A stretch of DNA of 7,844 bases, taken from positions 1 through 7,844 of the forward strand of contig CBFGRU010000148.1 in assembly GCA_965651255.1 (NCBI GenBank), given 5' to 3'. This DNA comes from CBFGRU01 sp965651255. Lineage in GTDB: Bacteria > Planctomycetota > Phycisphaerae > Phycisphaerales > SM1A02. This document shows, in pieces, positions 1 through 7,262 of the stretch. The position numbers and the translations under genes were made by a program. How positions within the stretch are numbered: the stretch's first letter is position 1; each line of letters opens with the position of its first letter. The notes beneath the pieces are model-generated. The model worked only from the letters and a program-made list of their open reading frames with translations, was not told the origin of the DNA and searched no databases.

Positions 1-2
1 TC

Positions 3-1112
3 TCAATTCCTGGCCTCATTGGCATTGCTTGCGTTTCGCTCCAAGCAACGAACTATTCATCTCTGCCAGTCGAAGTGTTAGACCAAAGAGAACACTCGAA
101 GAACCGGACGGAAGAGATTCTATCTGTCGACTTTCTCGCATTTCGCGCGGGGATTGAGTCAGCGGATCACGATCATCTGGTCGAAATTTCTCGCGATGAT
201 CTCGCGATCGCAATCTCCCAAGCCCCTATACCGAAGCAAGGGCAGACCTCGCGCAACTGGCTCAGTAGCTACGACGGACTCGTGTGGGGTACGCGAACAA
301 GCGACACATTCGCCAGTCTCTGGATCGAGCGCGACAATACCGAAAGCCAAGACGACTTTGAGTATTTCGATCTTGAAAAAGTGTCAAGAGCGTTGATTCA
401 GTTTCCCCGCGGCACGCGACTCTTGGGCCAGACGCCACGATTCGTCTGGGATGGCCGCACGAATTCCGTTCTAAACCTGTATCTCCCGGAACATCGGAGC
501 GAGATGCCGCATGTATGGACCAATCTGCAAGTCGGCTACCGGTTCTTCCGTTTCTCAATCGATCCGAAGGCCGCATTCTTGGAACTGTTTCCTGAATTCG
601 ATCAATCGCAACTCGTCGAATCCATCGAGCATAATCAGGATGAGAACCGTGAACTGCGAACGTTGACGTATCGCCCGGATGACCGATCAGTACATTCGTT
701 ACGGCTTGAGTACAACACGACGAATGGTCAGATCATGTTGCGCCGGTGGCGACTCGTGCGGACCGGGCTCGCGAGCGAACAATCACTGATCATCGGCGCA
801 CGCGTCCGGGTCACGCCACATCAGGACGGGGCGAATGAGGTAGTTTTCAGGCCGTTGCCTGATCACCCGCCGGACCTCCTGAAGACGTACGACAACGTTG
901 ACGGACTGAACAACGTCGGCATTCGCGACCGCACCGGGCTCGCCAAGTGGCCGCGGCGCGGCGTGATGTATCTGACAGATCAACCCCAGTCCGATCGCGA
1001 GACGCCGGGTGATGCGACCGCGCGCACGATGTTCGCACTCACCAACATTCTGCTTTTCATCATCACCATCTCTCTCTTCAGAGGATGGTCCCGTCAACCG
1101 AGCTCAAGATAG
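3..1112 (+). CDS. Membrane-anchored protein of unknown function, 5' end outside the window
   Basis: I do not recognise this family. The reading frame is open from base 3 to the TAG at 1110-1112. A GTG at 75 could start a 345-residue protein, but the 24 upstream codons are also open and include a hydrophobic run (PGLIGIACVSL), as expected for the end of a signal peptide or membrane anchor. The true start is therefore probably left of the window. Counted from the GTG, residues about 30-305 form a hydrophilic, mixed-composition domain with no motif I can name. Residues about 319-338 (around LTNILLFIITISLF) form one clear membrane helix, followed by a short basic tail (RGWSRQPSSR). The likely arrangement is a periplasmic domain held by a C-terminal anchor. 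Its stop lies 12 bases before the next gene, suggesting an operon. The gene call is good; the function is unknown. Confidence 0.8.
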   Translation, partial: SIPGLIGIACVSLQATNYSSLPVEVLDQREHSKNRTEEILSVDFLAFRAGIESADHDHLVEISRDDLAIAISQAPIPKQGQTSRNWLSSYDGLVWGTRTSDTFASLWIERDNTESQDDFEYFDLEKVSRALIQFPRGTRLLGQTPRFVWDGRTNSVLNLYLPEHRSEMPHVWTNLQVGYRFFRFSIDPKAAFLELFPEFDQSQLVESIEHNQDENRELRTLTYRPDDRSVHSLRLEYNTTNGQIMLRRWRLVRTGLASEQSLIIGARVRVTPHQDGANEVVFRPLPDHPPDLLKTYDNVDGLNNVGIRDRTGLAKWPRRGVMYLTDQPQSDRETPGDATARTMFALTNILLFIITISLFRGWSRQPSSR

Positions 1113-1124
1113 GGAGCGGTTCAC

Positions 1125-1514
1125 ATGTCCAAACGACTCCACCTTGTTGTTGCTTCACTCACGATTCTTGTCACGACCTCGCTGGTGCTGGGCGATGGAT
1201 GCTGGAACATCCAGACCGGCCCCATGTGCGATGGTGGCCACTGGCAAGAAGGCACTCTTTACTGCGAGATCGACGGGATTCCTTGCCCTTTCACCCATCC
1301 ATGGAAGGTGTTCGACGCTGCACAAACGATCGTGTGCATCGGCGGTCAGTCGGTGGGCGAGATTCGTTGCCGTGCAAACGCGGATATGGTTCAGGGGACG
1401 CTCACGACGTATGCCTGCGTGGAAGATTTCTGCGATGTCTATGTCGTGAGTTCGGTAAAACACGGTGATGAGTGTCCGAGCGCGGAGCTCGAAGGCGGTG
1501 CCTGCTATCGATAA
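1125..1514 (+). CDS. Small secreted cysteine-rich protein, function unknown
   Basis: The product is 129 residues. It begins with a typical signal peptide: MSKR, then a hydrophobic core at about residues 6-22, with a probable cleavage near VLG-DG at 22-24. The mature part of about 105 residues has ten cysteines (26, 35, 47, 54, 71, 82, 98, 103, 117, 127). That is an even number, enough for five disulfides, and there are no cysteines in the signal peptide. Spacing is irregular, with no CxxC or CxxCH, so thioredoxin, cytochrome c and iron-sulfur roles are unlikely. Disulfide-stabilised extracytoplasmic protein is the best reading. The ATG has a GGGAG ribosome-binding site at 1112-1116, 8 bases upstream. 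The gene follows the previous one by 12 bases and precedes a MauE-like gene, whose family is tied to disulfide chemistry. I do not recognise the family and assign no function. Confidence 0.82.
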   Translation: MSKRLHLVVASLTILVTTSLVLGDGCWNIQTGPMCDGGHWQEGTLYCEIDGIPCPFTHPWKVFDAAQTIVCIGGQSVGEIRCRANADMVQGTLTTYACVEDFCDVYVVSSVKHGDECPSAELEGGACYR

Positions 1515-1548
1515 TCTTGCGTGCAGTCACGACAACAATTCTCCATGC

Positions 1549-1552
1549 GGAG
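1549..1552 (+). promoter_or_regulatory. Ribosome-binding site that sets the MauE-like start
   Basis: GGAG lies 9 bases before the ATG at 1562. It supports that start over the in-frame GTG at 1472, which would add 30 residues rich in Arg and Glu ahead of the first membrane helix and would overlap the upstream gene by 43 bases. Confidence 0.6.
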
Positions 1553-1561
1553 ATAAAGCGA

Positions 1562-1999
1562 ATGCTCCGAATCCTGAGACGAGTCATCCTCGCCGGCGTC
1601 GGACTTCTCTTTGTGATCGCCGGTGTGAGTAAACTGATCAACCCGGCTGAAACCGTCCAGGTGCTGGGCATTCTCGGGCTACCGACTTCAGCGGCGAAGG
1701 TGGGCATGGCTGTACTTCCCGGCCTGGAAGTTTCGGTAGGATGCGCGCTTCTGTTTCGCTGGATCTCGAGAAATCTGCTGATGATCACGCTTTCGATGCT
1801 GGCGGCGTTCACGCTCGTGCTGGCTTTGCTCGCATTCGGTGGATACAAAGAGGAGTGTTCGTGTTTCGGGCCGGTCATCGATTCGTGGGCAGGCGGACCG
1901 CCCATGATCGGTATTCTTCGCAACGGCGCGTTGGCGGCGATCTTGATCTGGTCCGCGAGATCGTTTCATCAACCAGCCACTGTCGGTAGGAGTGCCTGA
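1562..1999 (+). CDS. MauE/DoxX-family redox-associated membrane protein
   Basis: This 145-residue protein has about four membrane helices, near residues 8-23, 45-65, 70-92 and 115-132. Family marks are GVSKLINP (21-28) after the first helix, PGLEVSVGCALL (53-64) with a buried Glu, a CSCFG motif (99-103) after helix three, and RN (120-121) at the start of helix four. The CxC-FG loop is characteristic of MauE-like proteins (PF07291). MauE is needed for maturation of the disulfide-rich methylamine dehydrogenase small subunit, and relatives are thought to move electrons or disulfides across the membrane; related DoxX proteins include a quinone-linked oxidoreductase subunit. No methylamine dehydrogenase or MauD/TlpA thioredoxin gene is visible here, so methylamine use is not implied. 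The nearest plausible client is the ten-cysteine protein encoded 47 bases upstream; that link is inference. The stop TGA shares a base with the next ATG (TGATG at 1997-2001). Confidence 0.88.
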   Translation: MLRILRRVILAGVGLLFVIAGVSKLINPAETVQVLGILGLPTSAAKVGMAVLPGLEVSVGCALLFRWISRNLLMITLSMLAAFTLVLALLAFGGYKEECSCFGPVIDSWAGGPPMIGILRNGALAAILIWSARSFHQPATVGRSA

Positions 2000-2001
2000 T
2001 G
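1987..2001 (+). promoter_or_regulatory. Ribosome-binding site and TGATG stop-start overlap
   Basis: TAGGAG at 1987-1992 lies 6 bases before the ATG at 1999. That ATG shares its A with the TGA stop (1997-1999) of the MauE-like gene. This fixes the start of the LTxxQ protein and indicates translational coupling of the two genes. Confidence 0.65.
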
Positions 2002-3294
2002 GCGTACCGTCAATGTGTCCATCATGGCCGACCGTACTTTGTTCTTCCCCGCCGTATCCGGGTGCTTATCCTGGCACTGTTGGTCTTGTTGCCGTGCAGC
2101 GCCTCGTCCGCCCAATACTACTACCCTTGGACACCGAACATCGAGCCGAAGTTGAAGTCGCGTTACGACGAACGGCTCGTCGATCGCATCATTGACTGGT
2201 TTGACCTCAGCGATGACCAGACGGTGGTCGTCCGATCCCTGCACTCATCCCACCTGGAAGCCATGCAGGAATTCGCCGCACTGCACCGGCCGACTATCGA
2301 TCGTTATGACAAGCAGTTGAAGGCGCTCCCGGTGACATCGGTCGAAAGCATGCGTCTGCACCTCGAACGCGAGGAAAAACTGGCGCCCGTGGTCGAACAG
2401 CAGTTTGATCTGGATGCGCAATTCCTCGATGACCTGCGCACGATCCTGACGAACGAACAACGGAATCGATGGGAGGATTTTCAGTACTGGCTGTACCGCG
2501 AATGGTGGGCGGCGAAACGCGCGGTGTTTCGCGAGGAGCATCTGGATCTCACGGCCCTGACGGAGGAATCGCTCGAAGCCCACGAACTGAAGTACGAAGA
2601 AGTCATCCCGGCCGACCTGCGACGGCGATACAACCGCGAACTCGGTGCGGCCCTTGCGAAGAGCGTGAAACCCGAGATCGACTTTTGCCGACGTTACATG
2701 CGCCGAATGAAGGACCGCTTCGAGACTGACGGAGATATCTACTGGATCGGCAGCGACCCGAACGACCCGGACCAGTCGAAGATGCACCGCGCGCGAAAAG
2801 ACCAACTCCATCTTCACCGCGTCGTGCGCGATGTCAATCGTCGTTATCAACAGGCGTTCGAAGCTGCGCTTCCCGAAGCGGTCCGGCCGACCTGGACCGA
2901 CCTCCTGCTGCGCGAGCTTCGACCGTGGGACAGGGATGCCGAGTTTGCCGCTGACAACTACCGCCGGTTGATCAGACAACTCATCGAGCACGAAGCGTTG
3001 GTCACGAGCATTTCTCCTGAGCAGCGAGCGATCATCGACTCGGTGATCATTTCGAACCGCGCTGAGCTGCTTACCCTCACCGATCGGTATGTCGAGGCGT
3101 ACGACCGTGCCAATGAGGCGGACTACGACCACTCGCTGCGAAATGAGCGTCCGGACCGTGAGGCCGCGCAGACACGTGCCGAACAGGCCGTCGGTGAACG
3201 GTATCAGCGGTCGATCGATACCATTCGAAAGATTCTGACCCCGGCTCAGCGGACGATGCTCAAACCGCCTGCGAAGCCGGATGAAGACTCGTAA
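1999..3294 (+). CDS. Secreted helical protein with repeated Spy/CpxP-like LTxxQ motifs
   Basis: The product has 431 residues. The N terminus has a basic segment, a hydrophobic core (VLILALLVLLP, about 22-32) and a probable cleavage at SSA-QY (about 38-39). Cys33 follows LLP, which is a poor lipobox, so I favour a periplasmic protein over a lipoprotein. The rest is charged and strongly helical. LTxxQ-type motifs occur at LSDDQ (70-74), LTNEQ (150-154), ISPEQ (338-342) and LTPAQ (413-417). FLDDLRTILTNEQR resembles SIDTIRKILTPAQR, and a weaker copy ends at LPEAVRPTW (291-299), so the protein may hold three related helical modules. LTxxQ motifs define the Spy/CpxP family (PF07813) of periplasmic stress chaperones and sensors, which are only about 150-170 residues long; this protein is far longer and may be a distant multi-domain relative. 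The function is a guess: an envelope chaperone or scaffold. It ends the left operon. Confidence 0.82.
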   Translation: MAYRQCVHHGRPYFVLPRRIRVLILALLVLLPCSASSAQYYYPWTPNIEPKLKSRYDERLVDRIIDWFDLSDDQTVVVRSLHSSHLEAMQEFAALHRPTIDRYDKQLKALPVTSVESMRLHLEREEKLAPVVEQQFDLDAQFLDDLRTILTNEQRNRWEDFQYWLYREWWAAKRAVFREEHLDLTALTEESLEAHELKYEEVIPADLRRRYNRELGAALAKSVKPEIDFCRRYMRRMKDRFETDGDIYWIGSDPNDPDQSKMHRARKDQLHLHRVVRDVNRRYQQAFEAALPEAVRPTWTDLLLRELRPWDRDAEFAADNYRRLIRQLIEHEALVTSISPEQRAIIDSVIISNRAELLTLTDRYVEAYDRANEADYDHSLRNERPDREAAQTRAEQAVGERYQRSIDTIRKILTPAQRTMLKPPAKPDEDS

Positions 3295-3296
3295 TC

Positions 3297-3317
3297 CGTA
3301 CGAATCCACATCGTTCG
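3297..3317. other. Weak dyad between convergent genes
   Basis: CGTACGA and TCGTTCG can form a 7-bp stem with one T-T mismatch around a 7-base loop. It fills most of the 33-base gap between the stops of the LTxxQ gene and queG. There is no T-run on either strand, so it is at best a weak bidirectional terminator. Confidence 0.2.
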
Positions 3318-3327
3318 TCGAGCACGT

Positions 3328-4434
3328 TCAGGTCGATACATCGAGTTGCCGCAAGACCTCATTGGCGGTTTGTCGCACCATCGGCTCTTCTGACTCGTCG
3401 TTCGCGAGTGATTCGATCCGCGCTCGGAGCTCGGGATGCGGCGCGTGGCGCAGGTGATTGCCCGCGACGATCAGCGCGTTGCGCTTGAACATCGCGAGCT
3501 TTGCGCGCTTCAGTGCGGATCTCGCGAACGCCGTCCGCCGATCTACTTCCGACCAACCCAACACATCCAGCAGGTCGAATGATTCATGCTTCGGTTCGTA
3601 CACCGGATGGATCGACATCGCGCGCGTGCGGTACTTCGGCTGATTGTGCGGGCACACTTCCTGACAGATATCGCAGCCGAACAGCCAGTCATCAAACTTC
3701 TCGTAGAACGTGACATCAATCGGCGACCGGTGCTCGATGGTGAGATACGACAGGCACTTCGTCGCATCGATCGACCAGGGGGTGATGGCATCGGTCGGAC
3801 ACGCCTCGATGCACCGCGTGCAGGTCGAACACGGATCGGCCGGTGCCGGCTCGCTCGGTTCGAGATCAAGGGTGGTGATGATCTCGCCCAGAAGCAGATA
3901 GCTGCCGGCGCCGGGTTGGATGAGCAGTGTGTGCTTGCCGATCGCGCCGAGACCGGCGCGCTGCGCGTGTTCACGCTCAAGAACCGGTGCGGTATCAACG
4001 CACGCGCGAAAGGCCTCGGTGGGAAAGCGCGCGCGCAGCCCATCCGCAAGCGTGTGCAAACGCTTCTTCATGCTGAGGTGATAGTCTTCCCCACGTGCAT
4101 ACCGCGCGATGCGGCCGCGCACCGGGCGCGATAGGTCCGTCGTTGTGCGATCGGCGATCAACGGCACGGGGCGCGAGCCGGCTGCATACCGATCCGCGAC
4201 ACAGATTATCGACCGCGCGCCGGGCACCATCGCCGCCGGGTCTTCACGCTGTTCGATGTGTTCAGCCAGCCACCTCATTTCGCCGTGCCGGTGGTCGGCC
4301 AACCACGCGCGGAGTTCGCGCGAATAGTCCGTCGGCTCCGCGCGACAGATGCCAGCGCTGGCAAACCCAAGCTCATCGCATCGGGCGAGGATGTGCGATC
4401 GAAGCGCATTCCGTTCATCAGCAATGCGGTTCAC
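3328..4434 (-). CDS. queG: Epoxyqueuosine reductase QueG
   Basis: QueG reduces epoxyqueuosine to queuosine in the anticodon wobble base of tRNAs with GUN anticodons, using cobalamin and two [4Fe-4S] clusters in the cytoplasm. From the GTG at 4434 the protein has 368 residues, close to the family's usual 350-390. Visible marks are ELGFASAGI (21-29) and HGEMRWL (50-56); CVDTAPVLER (145-154), whose Asp147 matches the family's general acid; GLGAIGKHTLLI (161-172); a ferredoxin-like CSTCTRCIEACP (202-213, Cys 202, 205, 208, 212); Cys227; and CDICQEVCPHN (254-264, Cys 254, 257, 261). The C-terminal part is HEAT-like (about 300-365). An ATG at 4539 in the same frame lies inside the helicase gene and would add 35 Arg-rich, non-family residues. 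The GTG overlaps the helicase stop as GTGA, with GGTGGAG just upstream. All cofactor-binding cysteines are present, so the enzyme looks functional. Confidence 0.95.
   Translation of the reverse strand: MNRIADERNALRSHILARCDELGFASAGICRAEPTDYSRELRAWLADHRHGEMRWLAEHIEQREDPAAMVPGARSIICVADRYAAGSRPVPLIADRTTTDLSRPVRGRIARYARGEDYHLSMKKRLHTLADGLRARFPTEAFRACVDTAPVLEREHAQRAGLGAIGKHTLLIQPGAGSYLLLGEIITTLDLEPSEPAPADPCSTCTRCIEACPTDAITPWSIDATKCLSYLTIEHRSPIDVTFYEKFDDWLFGCDICQEVCPHNQPKYRTRAMSIHPVYEPKHESFDLLDVLGWSEVDRRTAFARSALKRAKLAMFKRNALIVAGNHLRHAPHPELRARIESLANDESEEPMVRQTANEVLRQLDVST
4431..4434 (-). promoter_or_regulatory. GTGA start-stop overlap joining pcrA and queG
   Basis: On the minus strand GTGA contains the queG start (GTG) and the helicase stop (TGA). 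The likely ribosome-binding site GGTGGAG (4443-4437) lies within the last helicase codons. This favours translation of queG by ribosomes finishing the helicase. Confidence 0.75.
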
Positions 4435-6698
4435 GACTCCACCGGTTCGAGCCGCGCATACTCGAGGATCAAGGTCTTCGCGCCGATGTTGAGAAACGCC
4501 ACGCGCGCGCGGGTGATTCTTCGTTCGCGCGTCATCCACTCGATGCGTCCCAAACCGAATTGTGGATGCCGCACCATCTGCCCGGCACGAAACCCGCCCG
4601 CTGCAAAATCATCCGGGTGCGGAGCATCGTTCGGGTACTCATCGCCATCAGAACCGCCATCTTCGCCGAACGCGAACGGGTCCGCCGCCAGGTCGAGTCG
4701 ATCGATGTGATCATCCGGCAACTCGCGCAGAAACTGGCTGGCAATCGTCCGTTCGCGCAGGCCGCGATGCGTGCGCGTGGCGGCGCTCGTCAACTGCAGG
4801 TGTCGCATCGCGCGCGTGATGCCGACGTAACACAGGCGGCGTTCCTCTTCGATGCCGGCATCGCCTTCGTTGGCTGCGTTGGAATGCGGCAGCAGCCCCT
4901 CTTCAAGACCGATCATGCACACCGCGGGAAACTCAAGTCCCTTCGCGGCGTGCAGGGTCATCAGCGTCACCGCCCCCTGCTCCGGATCCACCATGTCCGC
5001 ATCGCTCACCAGCGCGATCGATTCCAGATACGCGCTCAGCACCGCGAGCGGTCCCGCATCCTCCGGCAGTTCCTCCGGCCAGTGAAAGTCCGCCGCCGAT
5101 GACACCAGCTCTTCGAGGTTCTCCACGCGCTCGCGATCTTCCGCCGTCCGCGCGCTCGCGTACATCGACTCCAGCCCCGATTCGCGTATCACCCGCTCCA
5201 CCAGGTCCGCCAGACTGGCGAACACCGCTTCGCGCGCGAACATGTCCGTGCCATCCGCCGGAAGCAGCGTGCCGCGCCACGAGTCCACCATGCGCACGAA
5301 CTCGTTGATCGACTTCTGCGCCTTCCCGCTCACGCCATCAATGCGTTCCACCCGGCGGAGTGCATCGAACAGGGCGATGTTCTGGTCATAGGCGAACACG
5401 TCCACCCGCGCGAGACTCGTCTTCCCAATGCCGCGCGTCGGCGTGTTGATGATTCGTCGCAGCGCCGTCTCATCGTTCGGGTTTGCGATCACACGCAAAT
5501 ACCCCAGCGCATCGCGAATCTCCTGCCGATCGTAAAACGCCGTCCCCCGCGCGATCGTGTACGGAATGTTCGCGTGCCGAAGCGCTTCTTCCATCACGCG
5601 GCTGAGCGCGTTCACGCGATAGAATACCGCCATCTCCTTCCACGCGATGTCCCCTTCCTCGGCGTGCCGCTTCAGTTCATCGATCACCAACGCCGCTTCG
5701 TGCCGTTCATCACGGCAGCGAATGACGCGCGGCTTCTCGCCATCTTCCAGTTCGGTGAACAGGTCCTTGTGTTTGCGCTGCGAGTTCGTGCGAATGAGTT
5801 GATCCGCCGTCGCGACGATGTGCCCGGTCGAGCGAAAGTTCTGGCCGAGCGCAATCACCTTGGCCTGGGGAAACTGCGATTCAAAGTCCAGAATGTTGCG
5901 AATGTCCGCACCGCGCCAGGCGTAGATCGACTGATCAGGATCGCCAACCACGCAGATGTTCTGGTGCTTCGCCGCGAGTGTGTGCGCGATGACGAACTGC
6001 GCGTGATTCGTGTCCTGGTATTCATCAATCAGCAGGTATTGATACCGCCGCTGCAACTCGGTGCGCACCGTTTCACTCTCGCGCAGCAGCCGCGCCATCT
6101 TCAGCAGCAGATCATCGAAATCGAGCGCCCGGTTCTGCATCAGAATCGCTTCGTACTGCGTGTAGATTCGCGCGATCGAGCGACCGAAGAAATCTCCCGC
6201 CAGAGATGCGAACTCCTCCGCGGTCAGCAGTTGATTCTTCGCGTTGGAGATGTGGCTCAGAACGCTTGCGGGTGAGAAGTTCTTCGCATCAAGGTTCGCC
6301 TGATTGATCGCCTGCTTCACCGCATCGCGCTGATCCGCGGTGTCGTAGATCGAGTACGCCTCGCTCAGCCCGGCGTGATGCGCGTACCGGCGGAGCAGTC
6401 GCGCACACAGCGAGTGAAACGTCGCCACCGTCAACCCCTGCCGGCCCGGCGCATCAGCCGGCACCAGGTGATCAATCCGCTCGCGCATCTCCCGCGCGGC
6501 CTTGTTCGTGAACGTCACCGCCAGAATCGACCACGCCGGAATGCCGCACTCAATCAGGTACGCGACCCGCCGGGTGATGACGCGCGTCTTGCCCGACCCC
6601 GGACCGGCCAGCACCAGCAGAGGGCCATCGACATGCTGCACCGCCTCGCGCTGGGCGTCGGTCAGGTCATCCAGAAGTTCGTTGATCTCGGCTGACAT
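4431..6698 (-). CDS. pcrA: ATP-dependent 3'-5' DNA helicase, PcrA/UvrD type
   Basis: This is a superfamily 1A helicase that unwinds DNA in nucleotide-excision and mismatch repair, replication restart and removal of recombinase filaments. The 755-residue length is normal. Motifs in order are the Q motif LTDAQREAV (12-20), Walker A AGPGSGKT (31-38), Ia VTFTNKAAREM (61-71), Walker B LLIDEYQDT (222-230), III VGDPDQSIYAWRGA (251-264), IV LGQNFRS (284-290), V TLHAAKGLEF (581-590) and VI YVGITRA (624-630) with the arginine finger. After an acidic, flexible linker (about 675-700), the C-terminal Tudor-like fold follows (GQMVRHPQFGLGRIEW, 706-721, to about 750). In PcrA/UvrD this domain contacts RNA polymerase. 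The start is firm: an in-frame TAG lies four codons before the ATG (6709-6711). No strong Shine-Dalgarno sequence is visible. UvrD and PcrA cannot be told apart by name here; Rep is less likely because of the Tudor tail. Confidence 0.97.
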   Translation of the reverse strand: MSAEINELLDDLTDAQREAVQHVDGPLLVLAGPGSGKTRVITRRVAYLIECGIPAWSILAVTFTNKAAREMRERIDHLVPADAPGRQGLTVATFHSLCARLLRRYAHHAGLSEAYSIYDTADQRDAVKQAINQANLDAKNFSPASVLSHISNAKNQLLTAEEFASLAGDFFGRSIARIYTQYEAILMQNRALDFDDLLLKMARLLRESETVRTELQRRYQYLLIDEYQDTNHAQFVIAHTLAAKHQNICVVGDPDQSIYAWRGADIRNILDFESQFPQAKVIALGQNFRSTGHIVATADQLIRTNSQRKHKDLFTELEDGEKPRVIRCRDERHEAALVIDELKRHAEEGDIAWKEMAVFYRVNALSRVMEEALRHANIPYTIARGTAFYDRQEIRDALGYLRVIANPNDETALRRIINTPTRGIGKTSLARVDVFAYDQNIALFDALRRVERIDGVSGKAQKSINEFVRMVDSWRGTLLPADGTDMFAREAVFASLADLVERVIRESGLESMYASARTAEDRERVENLEELVSSAADFHWPEELPEDAGPLAVLSAYLESIALVSDADMVDPEQGAVTLMTLHAAKGLEFPAVCMIGLEEGLLPHSNAANEGDAGIEEERRLCYVGITRAMRHLQLTSAATRTHRGLRERTIASQFLRELPDDHIDRLDLAADPFAFGEDGGSDGDEYPNDAPHPDDFAAGGFRAGQMVRHPQFGLGRIEWMTRERRITRARVAFLNIGAKTLILEYARLEPVES

Positions 6699-6856
6699 CC
6701 GCGAAGTCTAGAGCGTTGCAACATCATTTCTCACACCCATTGGTGAATCTGCGCTGCCACTTTGTGGAGGCCGATCCGATGGTTCCACGCTGCTTTGAAA
6801 CCCTCTCCCGAAACTTCCTGGCGACCTCTGGAAACACGTTGGAACCGTGAGCGGCA

Positions 6857-6873
6857 GCGCTGCGATGCAGCGC
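6857..6873. repeat. Perfect short hairpin overlapping a direct repeat
   Basis: GCGCTGC and GCAGCGC form a 7-bp perfect stem around a GAT loop. The 9-mer CTGCGATGC inside it (6860-6868) recurs at 6877-6885, a 17-base period. There is no following T-run, so it is not an ordinary terminator. It could be an operator or structured leader on the helicase side; the function is unknown. Confidence 0.4.
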
Positions 6874-7107
6874 GCTCTGCGATGCGCTTCCTGCTGATGA
6901 CGATGCCGCAGGCCAGGGCAACAGCGGGCCGCGATTCTCAACTTATCCACCGCCGTGACCACAAGATGTAGTGTTGATGACAGCAGTTGTCAGGTTCTGC
7001 ACCCGATTGATTGGGGACTGGCACTCGGAAGAGAACCGGGTAAAGTGTTCTCTGCCTTGCACTTGCGCGCATTTTGAAGAAAACACCAGATTCAGGGTCA
7101 AAAGTTC

Positions 7108-7135
7108 TTGCCTGCACTAGATATGGTAGTACGAT
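7108..7135 (+). promoter_or_regulatory. Possible sigma-70-type promoter facing dcd
   Basis: TTGCCT (7108-7113) and TACGAT (7130-7135) each match four of six consensus bases with a 16-base spacer. They lie in the most AT-rich part of the gap, about 335 bases before dcd. If used, the dcd transcript would carry a leader of over 300 bases including all the hairpins downstream. The match is weak. Confidence 0.25.
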
Positions 7136-7262
7136 CTCTCTTGGTCACATACCAGCACTCGATTTGGGTGTGGCCGGTCGATCCGGAGTGTCGTGGTGGG
7201 TTTCAGCATGCTCTGTTCATGGGCGGGCGAAACTCGGGCCACTCCCGACCAGGCCGGTGAAG

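Noticed and set aside
1472..1561. Longer GTG start for the MauE-like protein
   Set aside because: It would overlap the upstream gene by 43 bases and place an unlikely charged extension before the first membrane helix. The ATG at 1562 has a proper ribosome site.
2245..3309. Minus-strand open frame of 354 codons opposite the LTxxQ protein gene
   Set aside because: It mirrors the plus-strand gene, which has a signal peptide, a good ribosome site and repeated motifs. The antisense product shows no family features.
4435..4539. Longer ATG start for queG at 4539
   Set aside because: It lies within the C-terminal Tudor-like part of the helicase gene and adds residues not typical of QueG. The GTG at 4434 gives the normal family N terminus.
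4095..5102. Plus-strand open frame of 335 codons across pcrA and queG
   Set aside because: It is antisense to two firmly identified enzymes, and its product is Arg-rich and featureless.
6781..6846. Inverted repeat GGTTCCA / TGGAACC
   Set aside because: The arms are only 7 bases and are 52 bases apart. There is no transposase nearby and no target duplication seen, so chance is likely.
6943..6951. TTATCCACC, an 8 of 9 match to the DnaA box
   Set aside because: It is a single near-match with no neighbouring boxes, no AT-rich unwinding element and no dnaA or dnaN nearby. That is too little for an origin.
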